Assembly (NCBI GenBank): GCA_007134175.1
Contig: SLLF01000374.1
Span: forward strand, 1-6,711
DNA from: Kiritimatiellia bacterium
GTDB taxonomy: Bacteria; Verrucomicrobiota; Kiritimatiellia; SLAD01
DNA length: 6,711 bases
Direction of reading: 5' to 3'
Shown: positions 1 to 6,364 of the stretch, in pieces
Numbering within the stretch: the first letter of the stretch is position 1
Layout of the letters: each line of letters opens with the position of its first letter
Translations under genes and position numbers: made by a program
The notes under the pieces: model-generated
Told to the model about the DNA's origin: nothing
Database searches by the model: none
The model's input: only the letters and a program-made list of their open reading frames with translations

Positions 1-3
1 CAT
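1..3 (-). CDS. Probable start codon of the next operon gene, cut by the window edge
   Basis: The last three bases on the minus strand read ATG. They lie 18 bases after the ngg stop codon and behind a GGCGGA stretch with an 8-base spacer, which could serve as a weak ribosome binding site. In Pseudomonas and many other bacteria the asnO-ngg pair is followed by a gene for an M42-family metallopeptidase, the third member of the conserved NAGGN trio. An ATG at this distance fits that arrangement. No coding sequence beyond the start codon is present, so the identity rests on gene order alone and the call is tentative. Confidence 0.3.
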
Positions 4-21
4 ATTAAGGTTCCGCCAGGA

Positions 22-1761
22 TTATAGACTGCGGGTTTGGGGGAACAACAGATCGATAAACCGTTCCGCCGTTGGTTGCGGTTCGTGATTGGCCAAGCCG
101 GGGCGTTCGTTGGCCTCGATGATGGTATAGTCCGGCTGGCCAACATCCGGCACGAGAAAGTCGAGGCCCACCACGGGGATATTCAGGGTGCGCGCCGCCT
201 TCTCCGCCGCCGCCTGCAAGGCGGGATGCACCTCGGCGGTCACGTCGTGAATCGTCCCGCCGGTATGCAGATTGGCGGCCTTGCGCACCTGCACCGTACC
301 CTTGCGCGGGACGATCTTATTCCAATCGTAACCGGCTTCCAATACGCAGCGATGGGTCTCCTCATCCAGTGGAATATGACTTTCGCCACCGGTCGCGGCG
401 GCCCGGCGGCGACTGAGCTTCTCGATCAGCTCTTTGACCGTATGCGTCCCGTTGCCGACGATGGCCGGGGGCTTGCGCACCGCCGCCGCGATCATTTTGA
501 AATCGATCACGATGATGCGCAGATCCATTCCCGCCACCATCGTTTCCACCACGGCCTGATCACACACCTTGCGCGCCCGTTCCAGCGCCGCCTGGACCTC
601 CTCCGGCGTGGTCAGATCGACCGCCACCCCCTGCCCCTGCTCCCCGCGCGCCGGTTTAACCACGACCCGGTCGTGCTGCGCGAGAAACTCGAGGGCCTCG
701 TCCGCCGTATGCGCCGTGATCTGGTCCGGCACGTTCAGCCCCTGTTGCCGCAGTAGCCGGGCCGTCATGCGCTTGTCGTCGCACCAGCTCATGGCAATAG
801 CCGACGTCAGTTCGGTCAGCGATTCCCGGCAGAGCACGGAACGTCCCCCCAGACTCAAAATGAAATACGATTCGTCCGCGTCCACCACTTGCACGGCAAT
901 GCCGCGGCGCTGGGCCTCGCGCACGATGATCTGGGCATACGGATTCAGCGACGGCCATTCCTGCTGCGGCGCGTAGAGGGCCTCGTTGATGGTATTCTTC
1001 CGTTTCAGGCAGAACACCGGTACACGCCGAAACCCCAGCTTTTCATAGAGGTTAACGGCTTCTGCATTATCGTGCATCACCGACAAATCCAGATAGGAAC
1101 GGCCCAGTGCCTGGTAGTGTTCCGCCAGATAACGAACCAGCGCCTCCCCTACGCCGGGATGGTGCGATTGCGGATCAACGGCCAGCGACCAGAGGCTCGA
1201 CCCGTTCTCGGGATCATGAAAGAACAACTGATGGTCCGCCCCGGCGCAGCCCCCGAGGATGGCACCGGTTTCCGCATCCTCCGCCACCACATAGAGCATC
1301 ACGCGCGACCGGCGATGCGCCCACAGGTAGTCGGGATCGGCTTGCACCATCAGGCGTTTGGCGTAGATCTCGTTCAATGCCGCTATATCGCCCGCGGTAT
1401 GAATGCGGCGAATCGTCACGCCCTGTGGCCGGGCACGCCCGAAGCGATACTCGTTCAACCACAGGCGGAACGTATGCGACGGATCGAGAAACAACTCCTG
1501 CGGCGCCAGCGAGACCACCACATGCGGATCGCGCAAATAGAGCGCCACATCGCGTTGCCCGCCCTGCTCGCCGCGCAAGAGCTCGGCGATGGCCTGCTGC
1601 TGCTCGAAGGTGTGCGCGAATATCAACCGGCCCCACCCCATGTGCAGCACGGCATTGGACTTCATCCGCTTTGCGATCGGCGCGGCGGGCTTTTCCCATG
1701 ATCGCACGGACGCCGCACTGGAGCGGTCAATACGATGTTTCAAAGCATGCTGTCGCGGCAT
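22..1761 (-). CDS. ngg: N-acetylglutaminylglutamine synthetase (GNAT acetyltransferase fused to ATP-grasp ligase)
   Basis: This cytoplasmic enzyme is expected to acetylate glutamine with acetyl-CoA and ligate a second glutamine with ATP, giving the dipeptide precursor of the compatible solute NAGGN. Residues below are counted from the upstream ATG at 1770. A GNAT domain spans about 118-258, with the acetyl-CoA loop HHPGVGEALV at 203-212 and a typical NAEAVNLYEKLGF segment at 235-247. An ATP-grasp domain of the RimK/cyanophycin-synthetase kind spans about 330-577. It shows the nucleotide-binding lysine in VVKPARGEQGQG (K372), the acidic VVETMVAG segment, RKPPAIVGNGTHTVKELI at 432-449, and the metal-binding E552 and N554 in IIEANERPGL. 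The full-length ORF could start at 1770 (582 aa). There, however, the GGAG touches the ATG, whereas it lies 9 bases before the ATG at 1761 (579 aa), which I prefer. The gene follows asnO by about 15 bases, so the two are almost certainly cotranscribed and probably translationally coupled. Length and domain order match the known Ngg family. Confidence 0.93.
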   Translation of the reverse strand: MPRQHALKHRIDRSSAASVRSWEKPAAPIAKRMKSNAVLHMGWGRLIFAHTFEQQQAIAELLRGEQGGQRDVALYLRDPHVVVSLAPQELFLDPSHTFRLWLNEYRFGRARPQGVTIRRIHTAGDIAALNEIYAKRLMVQADPDYLWAHRRSRVMLYVVAEDAETGAILGGCAGADHQLFFHDPENGSSLWSLAVDPQSHHPGVGEALVRYLAEHYQALGRSYLDLSVMHDNAEAVNLYEKLGFRRVPVFCLKRKNTINEALYAPQQEWPSLNPYAQIIVREAQRRGIAVQVVDADESYFILSLGGRSVLCRESLTELTSAIAMSWCDDKRMTARLLRQQGLNVPDQITAHTADEALEFLAQHDRVVVKPARGEQGQGVAVDLTTPEEVQAALERARKVCDQAVVETMVAGMDLRIIVIDFKMIAAAVRKPPAIVGNGTHTVKELIEKLSRRRAAATGGESHIPLDEETHRCVLEAGYDWNKIVPRKGTVQVRKAANLHTGGTIHDVTAEVHPALQAAAEKAARTLNIPVVGLDFLVPDVGQPDYTIIEANERPGLANHEPQPTAERFIDLLFPQTRSL

Positions 1762-1770
1762 AATAGCCAT

Positions 1771-1774
1771 CTCC
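1771..1774 (-). promoter_or_regulatory. Ribosome binding site that decides the ngg start
   Basis: GGAG on the minus strand begins two bases after the asnO stop codon (TAA, 1777-1779). It directly abuts the ATG at 1768-1770, too close for normal initiation, and lies nine bases before the ATG at 1759-1761. This favours the shorter 579-residue product, which begins MPRQH. The position of the signal right behind the upstream stop also suggests that ribosomes finishing asnO can reinitiate on ngg. Confidence 0.55.
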
Positions 1775-1776
1775 GG

Positions 1777-3555
1777 TTAGGCGTGAATGTCATGAACCTG
1801 CAACCAATACTCCAGCAGCGCCACCTGCCATAACTTCGAGCCGCGCAGCGGGGTGATGTGTTGTTCGGGGTCACTCAGCAAGCGGTCCACATAGTCCCGC
1901 TGGAAGAGGCCCCGTTCCCGGGCCACCGGCGCGTCCAGCACCCCGCGTACCCAGTCCAGATAGGCCCCGCGCAAATACTTCAAGGCCGGAACCGGGAAAT
2001 ACCCTTTCGGCCGATCGATCACCGCCGCCGGAATCACGCGCCGCGCGGCCTCTTTCAAGATGTACTTGCCGCCCTGGCCCACCTTCAACACCGCCGGCAT
2101 CCGCGCCGCCAGCTCGACCACCTCGTGGTCGAGAAACGGCACGCGCGCCTCCAGCCCCCAGGCCATGCTGGTGTTGTCGACCCGCTTCACCGGATCGTCC
2201 ACCAGCATCACCTGCGTGTCGAGACGCAACGCCTGGTCCACCGGCTGCGGCGCCCCCGGCTGCGCGAAATGATCCGCGATGAAGGCACGGCTGAAATCCT
2301 CCTGCACGTAGGCCGACTGCATGGCTTCGCCGTATTCCTCATGCGAGCGGTCACAAAATACCCGGGCGTAATCCGCCACCGGCGCACGACTATCGAGCAA
2401 GGGCGGATACCAGTGATACCCACCGAACACCTCGTCGGCCCCTTGCCCGCTCTGCACCACCTTAACGTGCCGGGCGACTTCCTGCGACAAGAGGAAAAAG
2501 CCGATCACGTCGTGGCTGACCATCGGTTCCGCCATGGCCCGCACGCACGCCTCCAGCGACGGCAACGTCTGGTCGGCGTCCACGCGGATCTTGTGATGGT
2601 CCGTCTGGAAATGTTCCGCGATGATGTCGGAATACTCGAACTCATCGCCCTTCTCCTCGTCCACCGCCTCGAAACCGATGGAGAAGGTTTGCAGTCCGTG
2701 TTGTCCCGCTTCCGCCAGCAAGCCGACGATCAGGCTGGAATCCACGCCGCCGGAAAGTAACACGCCCACCGGGACATCGGCCACCAGCCGTCGTTCCACC
2801 GCGCGGCGCAGCGCGGCCAGGGTGAGCTCCTGCCAATCCGACTCCGACCGGTCGGCGTCGCCCGGCTGCGGGCCGAAGCTCAGGTTCCAGTAGCGCCGTT
2901 CCCGGCGCTGGCCGTTGGGTTCAATGGTCAGGATCGTGGCCGGCGGCAGTTTGCGCACCCCGCGCACCAGCGTGTGCGGCGGGGGGACAACGGAGTGGAA
3001 GTGCATGTAGTGATGCAGCGCCACCGGATCGAGCGCCGTATCCAGCCCACCCGATTGCAGCAAGGCCGGCAGCGAGGAGGCAAAGCGGAACCTGTCTTTC
3101 AGGTTGGCGTAATAGAACGGCTTGATGCCCAGGCGATCCCGTGCGCAGTAGACCCGGCCCGAATCGCGTTCCCAGAGGACGAAAGCGAACATCCCGTGGA
3201 ACCGCTCCACGCAGCCATCCCCCCAGGCGTGGTACGCCTTGAGGATCACCTCCGTATCACTGCGTGAGAAGAAGGTATACCCCTTGGCGATCAGGTCGTC
3301 GCGCAGTTCGCGGTAGTTGTAGATTTCGCCGTTATAGACGATGCCCAGGCCCAGTACATTATCCACCATCGGCTGCTGGCCGTGGGGCGAGAGATCAATG
3401 ATGCTCAGCCGCCGGTGACCGAACGCCATGTTCCGCCGCAGCAACAGGCCCACATCGTCCGGCCCGCGCGGCACCATCCATTCCGTCATACGCTCAATCG
3501 CCGCCACGGACGGCGTCCGTCCCGATATCCCGATTTCACCGCAAATTCCGCACAT
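1777..3555 (-). CDS. asnO: N-acetylglutaminylglutamine amidotransferase (asparagine-synthetase-like)
   Basis: The 592-residue protein is a class-II glutamine amidotransferase of the asparagine synthetase B fold. It is expected to amidate the C-terminal carboxylate of N-acetylglutaminylglutamine, using glutamine and ATP, to yield the osmolyte NAGGN. The N-terminal glutaminase domain (about 1-215) starts MCGICGE, so the nucleophile Cys2 is exposed once Met1 is removed. It also carries RRLSIIDLS (48-56), NGEIYN (75-80) and SDTEV (99-103), which line the glutamine site. The synthetase domain holds the pyrophosphate loop SGGVDSS (268-274), GQGADEVFGGY (370-380), DPVKRVDN (454-461) and EARVPFLD (469-476). 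The conserved C-terminal GSKLWQ is at 572-577. All key residues are intact. Many segments match Pseudomonas AsnO rather than AsnB, for example EPMVSHD and VQSGQGADE, and the adjoining ngg gene confirms the assignment. The start has a strong AAGGA ribosome binding site five bases upstream. It is the first gene of the NAGGN operon. Confidence 0.94.
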   Translation of the reverse strand: MCGICGEIGISGRTPSVAAIERMTEWMVPRGPDDVGLLLRRNMAFGHRRLSIIDLSPHGQQPMVDNVLGLGIVYNGEIYNYRELRDDLIAKGYTFFSRSDTEVILKAYHAWGDGCVERFHGMFAFVLWERDSGRVYCARDRLGIKPFYYANLKDRFRFASSLPALLQSGGLDTALDPVALHHYMHFHSVVPPPHTLVRGVRKLPPATILTIEPNGQRRERRYWNLSFGPQPGDADRSESDWQELTLAALRRAVERRLVADVPVGVLLSGGVDSSLIVGLLAEAGQHGLQTFSIGFEAVDEEKGDEFEYSDIIAEHFQTDHHKIRVDADQTLPSLEACVRAMAEPMVSHDVIGFFLLSQEVARHVKVVQSGQGADEVFGGYHWYPPLLDSRAPVADYARVFCDRSHEEYGEAMQSAYVQEDFSRAFIADHFAQPGAPQPVDQALRLDTQVMLVDDPVKRVDNTSMAWGLEARVPFLDHEVVELAARMPAVLKVGQGGKYILKEAARRVIPAAVIDRPKGYFPVPALKYLRGAYLDWVRGVLDAPVARERGLFQRDYVDRLLSDPEQHITPLRGSKLWQVALLEYWLQVHDIHA

Positions 3556-3560
3556 AACTA

Positions 3561-3565
3561 TCCTT
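3561..3565 (-). promoter_or_regulatory. Ribosome binding site of asnO
   Basis: AAGGA on the minus strand stands five bases before the asnO ATG at 3553-3555. It is a near-consensus Shine-Dalgarno sequence and confirms that Cys2 directly follows the initiator Met, as the glutaminase mechanism requires. Confidence 0.75.
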
Positions 3566-3596
3566 GGCGTAGGCCGCTCCCGCAGCCGCTCATATT

Positions 3597-3611
3597 CATG
3601 AGGGACTCATG
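3597..3611. repeat. 15-bp interrupted palindrome upstream of asnO, candidate operator
   Basis: CATGAG and CTCATG form a perfect 6-base inverted repeat around the 3-base centre GGA. The site is about 41 bases before the asnO ATG and overlaps the best -10-like hexamer of the gap. Its symmetry and position suit a binding site for a dimeric regulator, or a small hairpin in the leader RNA. No known regulator's consensus is recognised here, so the function is inferred from position only. Confidence 0.4.
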
Positions 3612-3638
3612 TTAACGCGGGACCGCCAGCCAAAGCAA
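3609..3638 (-). promoter_or_regulatory. Weak sigma70-like promoter candidate for asnO-ngg
   Basis: On the minus strand TTGCTT (3633-3638) is followed after 18 bases by TAACAT (3609-3614). The -35 matches the sigma70 consensus at three positions and the -10 at four, including the first, second and last bases. Transcription from it would give a leader of roughly 45 bases carrying the palindrome at 3597-3611. NAGGN operons respond to osmotic stress and may use another sigma factor, so this is only the best match by eye. Confidence 0.22.
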
Positions 3639-3664
3639 GCCCGAATCATTCACATGTAGCGAGG

Positions 3665-3711
3665 CGTTGATCCTTACTTAAGGCCTCTGCCACCGGACTA
3701 TCGGATCAACG
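3665..3711. repeat. 9-base inverted repeat with a 29-base spacer
   Basis: CGTTGATCC (3665-3673) and GGATCAACG (3703-3711) are exact inverted copies flanking 29 bases. They sit about 110-156 bases before the asnO start. They could be two half sites for a regulator acting upstream of the promoter, or a long-loop hairpin behind rlmN. Because the loop is long and no T run follows on the minus strand, an intrinsic terminator is unlikely. Confidence 0.4.
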
Positions 3712-3783
3712 GCGCCGACAGCAGCATCGATTTTGCCGTCCGTCCCTGGGTGAATGCGGCCGATTGCCGGGGGTATGACGGAA

Positions 3784-4854
3784 TCAGGGACGGCCGGCCA
3801 GCTGGCCACAGGCAGCGGCAATATCGACTCCACGCTCGATGCGGACGGTGCAGGGGACGCCGCGGGCCTGCAATGCGTTTTGAAAGGCCGTGACCCGGCG
3901 ACGATTCGACCGGCTGAGCGGCGTACCCGGTACCGGGTTCCAAGGGATAAGGTTGACGTGACACAACAGTGGCTCGGCATCCGCCGGGCGCAACCAGTCC
4001 GCCAGTCGTTCGGCTTGCACCGGGTCGTCGTTCTTCTCCTGCAACAGCACATATTCGAACGAGACGCGGCGGCGGGTTTGCGTGGTGTAGGACCGCACAG
4101 CCGCCATCAGATCCGCGATGGGATAGCGTTTGTTCACCGGCATCATAGCCGAACGTAATTCGTCGTCGGCGGCGTGGAGGGATACCGCCAGGTTGACCGG
4201 CAACGACTTGGTTGCCAGGCGCTCAATGCCGGGGATCAAGCCGACCGTGGAAACGGTGAAGTTGCGCGCGCCCAGATTGAAGCCGGCAGGGTCGTGCAGC
4301 CGCTCGACCGCCGTCCACCAGGCATCGAAGTTGTTGAACGGCTCGCCCATGCCCATGAAGACCACATTGGTCACTCGCCGGGGCCCGGCGGTGCCGGTGG
4401 TCGCGTCACGGACCGTGCGTGCGGCCCAGATGACCTGCTCGATGATCTCGCCCGGCGAACAGTCGTGCAGGAATCCGAGTTTGCCGGTGGCGCAGAAGAC
4501 GCACTGCATCGGGCAGCCGGACTGTGACGACACGCATACCGTGGCACGATCCGGGTACCGCATCAGGACCGTCTCCAGCGGCGACCCGTCGGGCAACGTC
4601 CAGGCCACCTTGCGCGTCTCCCCATTGTCGCCCGTCACCAGCGCCACCTCGCGCAGCACGCCCCAGCGCGTAGCCGCCGCCAACCGTTCCCGCAACCGCA
4701 CCGGCCAATCCGTCATCTGCAGCGGATCGACCGTCAAGTGGCGGTAGCAATGTTGATACCACTGGCGGGCACGGTAAGCCGGCTCACCCCACTCCTGCAG
4801 CAGGGCGACACAGTCGGCCAACGACAAATCATAGACATTGGGTCGGTCGGCCAT
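3784..4854 (-). CDS. rlmN: Dual-specificity RNA methyltransferase RlmN (23S rRNA A2503 C2-methylase)
   Basis: RlmN is a radical-SAM enzyme that methylates C2 of adenosine 2503 in 23S rRNA and, in E. coli, also A37 of some tRNAs. Counting from the start chosen here (356 aa), the [4Fe-4S] ligands are C114, C118 and C121 in the family motif CxxxCxxC (CPMQCVFC). C107 in TVCVSSQ is the conserved cysteine seven residues earlier, matching E. coli C118. C349 in [11 protein letters not shown] corresponds to the methyl-carrying E. coli C355. GMGEP at 168-172 is the SAM-binding motif, and [13 protein letters not shown] follows near 223-235. Both catalytic cysteines are present, which supports a true RlmN. 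An upstream ATG at 4899 would give 371 residues but lacks a ribosome binding site. The ATG at 4854 has AGGA seven bases before it and gives the family-like N-terminus. It lies 54 bases after the glutamate dehydrogenase stop codon, so the two may share a transcript. Confidence 0.95.
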   Translation of the reverse strand: MADRPNVYDLSLADCVALLQEWGEPAYRARQWYQHCYRHLTVDPLQMTDWPVRLRERLAAATRWGVLREVALVTGDNGETRKVAWTLPDGSPLETVLMRYPDRATVCVSSQSGCPMQCVFCATGKLGFLHDCSPGEIIEQVIWAARTVRDATTGTAGPRRVTNVVFMGMGEPFNNFDAWWTAVERLHDPAGFNLGARNFTVSTVGLIPGIERLATKSLPVNLAVSLHAADDELRSAMMPVNKRYPIADLMAAVRSYTTQTRRRVSFEYVLLQEKNDDPVQAERLADWLRPADAEPLLCHVNLIPWNPVPGTPLSRSNRRRVTAFQNALQARGVPCTVRIERGVDIAAACGQLAGRP

Positions 4855-4861
4855 CGGTTTC

Positions 4862-4865
4862 CTGT
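4862..4865 (-). promoter_or_regulatory. Ribosome binding site that decides the rlmN start
   Basis: AGGA on the minus strand precedes the ATG at 4852-4854 by seven bases. The alternative ATG at 4897-4899 lies nine bases after the upstream stop codon and has no purine-rich signal before it. The downstream start is therefore preferred. Confidence 0.6.
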
Positions 4866-4908
4866 CCCCAATTCGGCTGGCTGGCCACGAGCCGGCCATT
4901 GGCGTCGG

Positions 4909-6159
4909 TCAGACCCAACCCCGCAATTTAACGGCCTCGGCGACACGGGTCACGGCAACCAGATACGCGGCCAGCCGCGGGTGTACCTGCATATCCTGCT
5001 GCATATCGCGCACCTCGTGGTAGGCGCGGGTCATGTGGGCATCCAGTTTCTCGTGAATCTCCGCCAGCGGCCAGAAATAGTGATACATTCCTTGTACCTG
5101 CTCGAAGTAACTCACCGTCACTCCGCCGGCGTTGGCTAGGAAGTCGGGGATGACGTGGACACCGTTCTTGAACAGAATTTCATCCGCTTCGGGGGTGGTC
5201 GGACCGTTCGCCAGCTCACAACTGATGCGCGCCTTAATGCGGTCGGCGTTCGAGGCCGTAATCACGTTCTCGAGGGCGGACGGGTAGAGCACGTTGACTT
5301 CCAGCTCCAACAGCTCTTCATTGCTGATCGCCTTGGCTTTGGGGAAGCCGGCAACCCTACCGTTGCTCAGTTTGTAATCCACCAGTTCCTGCGGGTCGAA
5401 GCCGTCGGGGTTATAGATACCGCCACTGGTATCCGATACGGCGACCAACTTGCCGCCACCCAGGATTTCCCGGTGCAGGGTAGCGGCATATTGGCCGGCG
5501 TTGCCGAACCCTTGAACGGCGTAGGTTCCGGACGGATCGATATCCAGGGCGCGACAGGCCTCACGCACCGTATAGACCCCGCCGCGGGCGGTCGCGTCAT
5601 TGCGGCCTTGCGAGCCCCCCAGCGCCAGGGGCTTACCGGTAATAACGGCCGGATGGGAACGGCCGACGATCGTCTCGAACTCGTCCATCATCCACGCCAT
5701 GATCTGAGGGGTGGTGTAGACATCCGGGGCCGGCACGTCGCGGTGCTCGCCCAACTCGCGGGCCACCGCCCGTACCCAGCCACGCGCCAACCGTTCCTTT
5801 TCCCCTTCCGAGAGTTTCTTGGGGTCACAGGTGACCCCCCCCTTGCCACCGCCTAACGGAATATCCACCACGGCGGTCTTCCACGTCATCCAAGCCGCCA
5901 GGGCGCGAACCGTGTCGATGGTCTCGTCCGGATGCCAGCGCAACCCCCCTTTGGTCGGGCCGCGGGCCTCGTTGTACTGCACACGATAGCCATGAAAGAC
6001 CTGGGTCGATCCATCGTCCATGCGCACGGGAATGGTAAACGCATATTCGCGGCGGGGCCAGCGCAGCAGTTCGCGCAAACCGGGCTCCAAGCCGAGCCGC
6101 TCAGCCGCCTCGTCGAACTGCGTTTGGGCCACTTTAAAGGGGTTCAACATCTCGCTCAT
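4909..6159 (-). CDS. NAD(P)-dependent glutamate dehydrogenase (Glu/Leu/Phe/Val dehydrogenase family)
   Basis: The 416-residue protein is a hexameric-type glutamate dehydrogenase, interconverting 2-oxoglutarate plus ammonium and glutamate in the cytoplasm. The N-terminal substrate domain carries [12 protein letters not shown] (63-74, with substrate-binding K70), TWK (K94) and PLGGGKGGV (101-109, with catalytic-type K106). DVPAPDVYT (141-149) contains the conserved D146. The signature [13 protein letters not shown] is at 174-186. The Rossmann domain shows the dinucleotide motif VQGFGNAG (215-222), and the second strand ends VSD (D243). An acidic residue near this point often goes with NAD use, but cofactor choice is not settled here. 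The usual ATGxGV stretch reads ATARGGV, a variant I recall from other members. Leucine or phenylalanine dehydrogenases are about 350-370 residues long, so length and motifs favour glutamate as substrate. The start has AAGGA seven bases upstream. The symbol gdhA is often reserved for the longer NADP enzyme, so none is given. Confidence 0.88.
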   Translation of the reverse strand: MSEMLNPFKVAQTQFDEAAERLGLEPGLRELLRWPRREYAFTIPVRMDDGSTQVFHGYRVQYNEARGPTKGGLRWHPDETIDTVRALAAWMTWKTAVVDIPLGGGKGGVTCDPKKLSEGEKERLARGWVRAVARELGEHRDVPAPDVYTTPQIMAWMMDEFETIVGRSHPAVITGKPLALGGSQGRNDATARGGVYTVREACRALDIDPSGTYAVQGFGNAGQYAATLHREILGGGKLVAVSDTSGGIYNPDGFDPQELVDYKLSNGRVAGFPKAKAISNEELLELEVNVLYPSALENVITASNADRIKARISCELANGPTTPEADEILFKNGVHVIPDFLANAGGVTVSYFEQVQGMYHYFWPLAEIHEKLDAHMTRAYHEVRDMQQDMQVHPRLAAYLVAVTRVAEAVKLRGWV

Positions 6160-6166
6160 TTATCCG

Positions 6167-6171
6167 TCCTT
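6167..6171 (-). promoter_or_regulatory. Ribosome binding site of the glutamate dehydrogenase gene
   Basis: AAGGA on the minus strand lies seven bases before the ATG at 6157-6159. It supports that start over the in-frame ATG three codons later. Confidence 0.7.
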
Positions 6172-6224
6172 CCATGATCTGGGGGTTAACTGCCTGTGCG
6201 GGCCATGGTGTACCTAAAGCGGGC

Positions 6225-6248
6225 CGGCAAGAAAAGCATTTTATGCCG
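6225..6248. repeat. AT-centred imperfect hairpin
   Basis: CGGCA (6225-6229) pairs with TGCCG (6244-6248), and inside them AAAA (6232-6235) pairs with TTTT (6239-6242) around GCA, leaving a small internal loop. An alternative shorter pairing is GCAT-TTT-ATGC (6236-6246). Read on the minus strand, that shorter stem is followed by CTTTTCTT, so it could act as a weak intrinsic terminator for the upstream gene. The same bases contain the TAAAAT hexamer, so a promoter role is equally possible. Confidence 0.35.
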
Positions 6249-6252
6249 AGGT

Positions 6253-6284
6253 GGGGCTCGGCGTTCCCGGGAGCGCCACGCCCC
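6253..6284. repeat. GC-rich imperfect inverted repeat, possible terminator stem or operator
   Basis: GGGGC (6253-6257) and GGCG (6260-6263) pair with CGCC (6274-6277) and GCCCC (6280-6284). One two-base mismatch lies on each side, and the 10-base centre contains the palindrome TCCCGGGA. The nine G-C pairs would make a very stable RNA stem about 80 bases past the stop of the upstream gene. A T run does not follow directly; the nearest T-rich stretch on the minus strand is some 18 bases on. It may be a terminator, a leader structure of the dehydrogenase mRNA, or a protein site. Confidence 0.4.
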
Positions 6285-6285
6285 A

Positions 6286-6297
6286 GCTTGGCCAAGC
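6286..6297. repeat. 12-bp perfect palindrome
   Basis: GCTTGGCCAAGC is a perfect 12-base palindrome directly beside the GC-rich inverted repeat, upstream of the dehydrogenase gene. An uninterrupted palindrome has no loop, so a protein-binding role fits better than an RNA hairpin. The regulator is not recognisable from the sequence. Confidence 0.35.
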
Positions 6298-6332
6298 AAT
6301 CCAACAGTCCGGACACATGCCATTCACAACGA

Positions 6333-6342
6333 GTTGATCAAC
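6333..6342. repeat. 10-bp perfect palindrome GTTGATCAAC
   Basis: The site lies 22 bases after the stop codon of the partial gene and about 175 bases before the dehydrogenase start. Its halves share the GTTGATC/GATCAAC sequence found as inverted arms upstream of asnO (3665-3711). A shared regulator is a possibility only; the motif is short. Confidence 0.3.
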
Positions 6343-6364
6343 AAATCGCGGATGCGCCCGTAGA

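Larger units (their letters stand above)
3556..3783. other. Intergenic region between rlmN and asnO
   Basis: This 228-bp gap separates the rlmN stop from the asnO start and holds no credible coding sequence. It is long enough for an independent asnO promoter. It contains a 15-bp interrupted palindrome, a pair of 9-base inverted arms and a small CCTTA-CT-TAAGG repeat (3672-3683), plus a weak sigma70-like promoter. No clear intrinsic terminator for rlmN (stable stem followed by a T run on the minus strand) is visible, so read-through from rlmN into asnO cannot be excluded. Confidence 0.75.
6160..6364. other. Intergenic region upstream of the glutamate dehydrogenase gene
   Basis: This 205-bp gap separates the partial gene from the dehydrogenase start and holds no plausible CDS or tRNA. 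It is unusually rich in symmetric sequences: GTTGATCAAC (6333-6342), GTCCGGAC (6307-6314), GCTTGGCCAAGC (6286-6297), a larger hairpin (6253-6284) and an AT-centred hairpin (6225-6248). It probably holds the terminator of the upstream gene and the promoter and control sites of the dehydrogenase. A TAAAAT hexamer on the minus strand (6238-6243) resembles a -10 element, but no good -35 lies at the right distance. Confidence 0.65.

Noticed and set aside
889..1701. 270-codon open frame on the plus strand opposite ngg
   Set aside because: It is fully antisense to the GNAT/ATP-grasp gene, shows no domain and has shadow-type composition.
1858..2760. 300-codon open frame on the plus strand opposite asnO
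   Set aside because: It lies wholly inside a gene with intact catalytic motifs. Its translation is rich in His, Arg and Gln, typical of an antisense frame in GC-rich DNA.
1777..3555. Assignment as ordinary asparagine synthetase B
   Set aside because: The sequence follows the AsnO/NAGGN type in several long segments and the adjoining ngg gene settles the context.
3665..3711. Rho-independent terminator of rlmN
   Set aside because: The arms are separated by 29 bases and no T run follows on the minus strand.
3678..4052. 124-codon minus-strand frame overlapping the end of rlmN
   Set aside because: It overlaps the rlmN region containing the catalytic C-terminal cysteine in another frame, so it is a shadow.
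5155..5856. 233-codon open frame on the plus strand opposite the glutamate dehydrogenase
   Set aside because: The minus-strand gene here has clear family motifs and a good ribosome binding site. The plus-strand product has no recognisable features.
6160..6364. Sigma54 promoter upstream of gdh
   Set aside because: No TGGCAC-N5-TTGC arrangement with the required GG and GC spacing was found on the minus strand.
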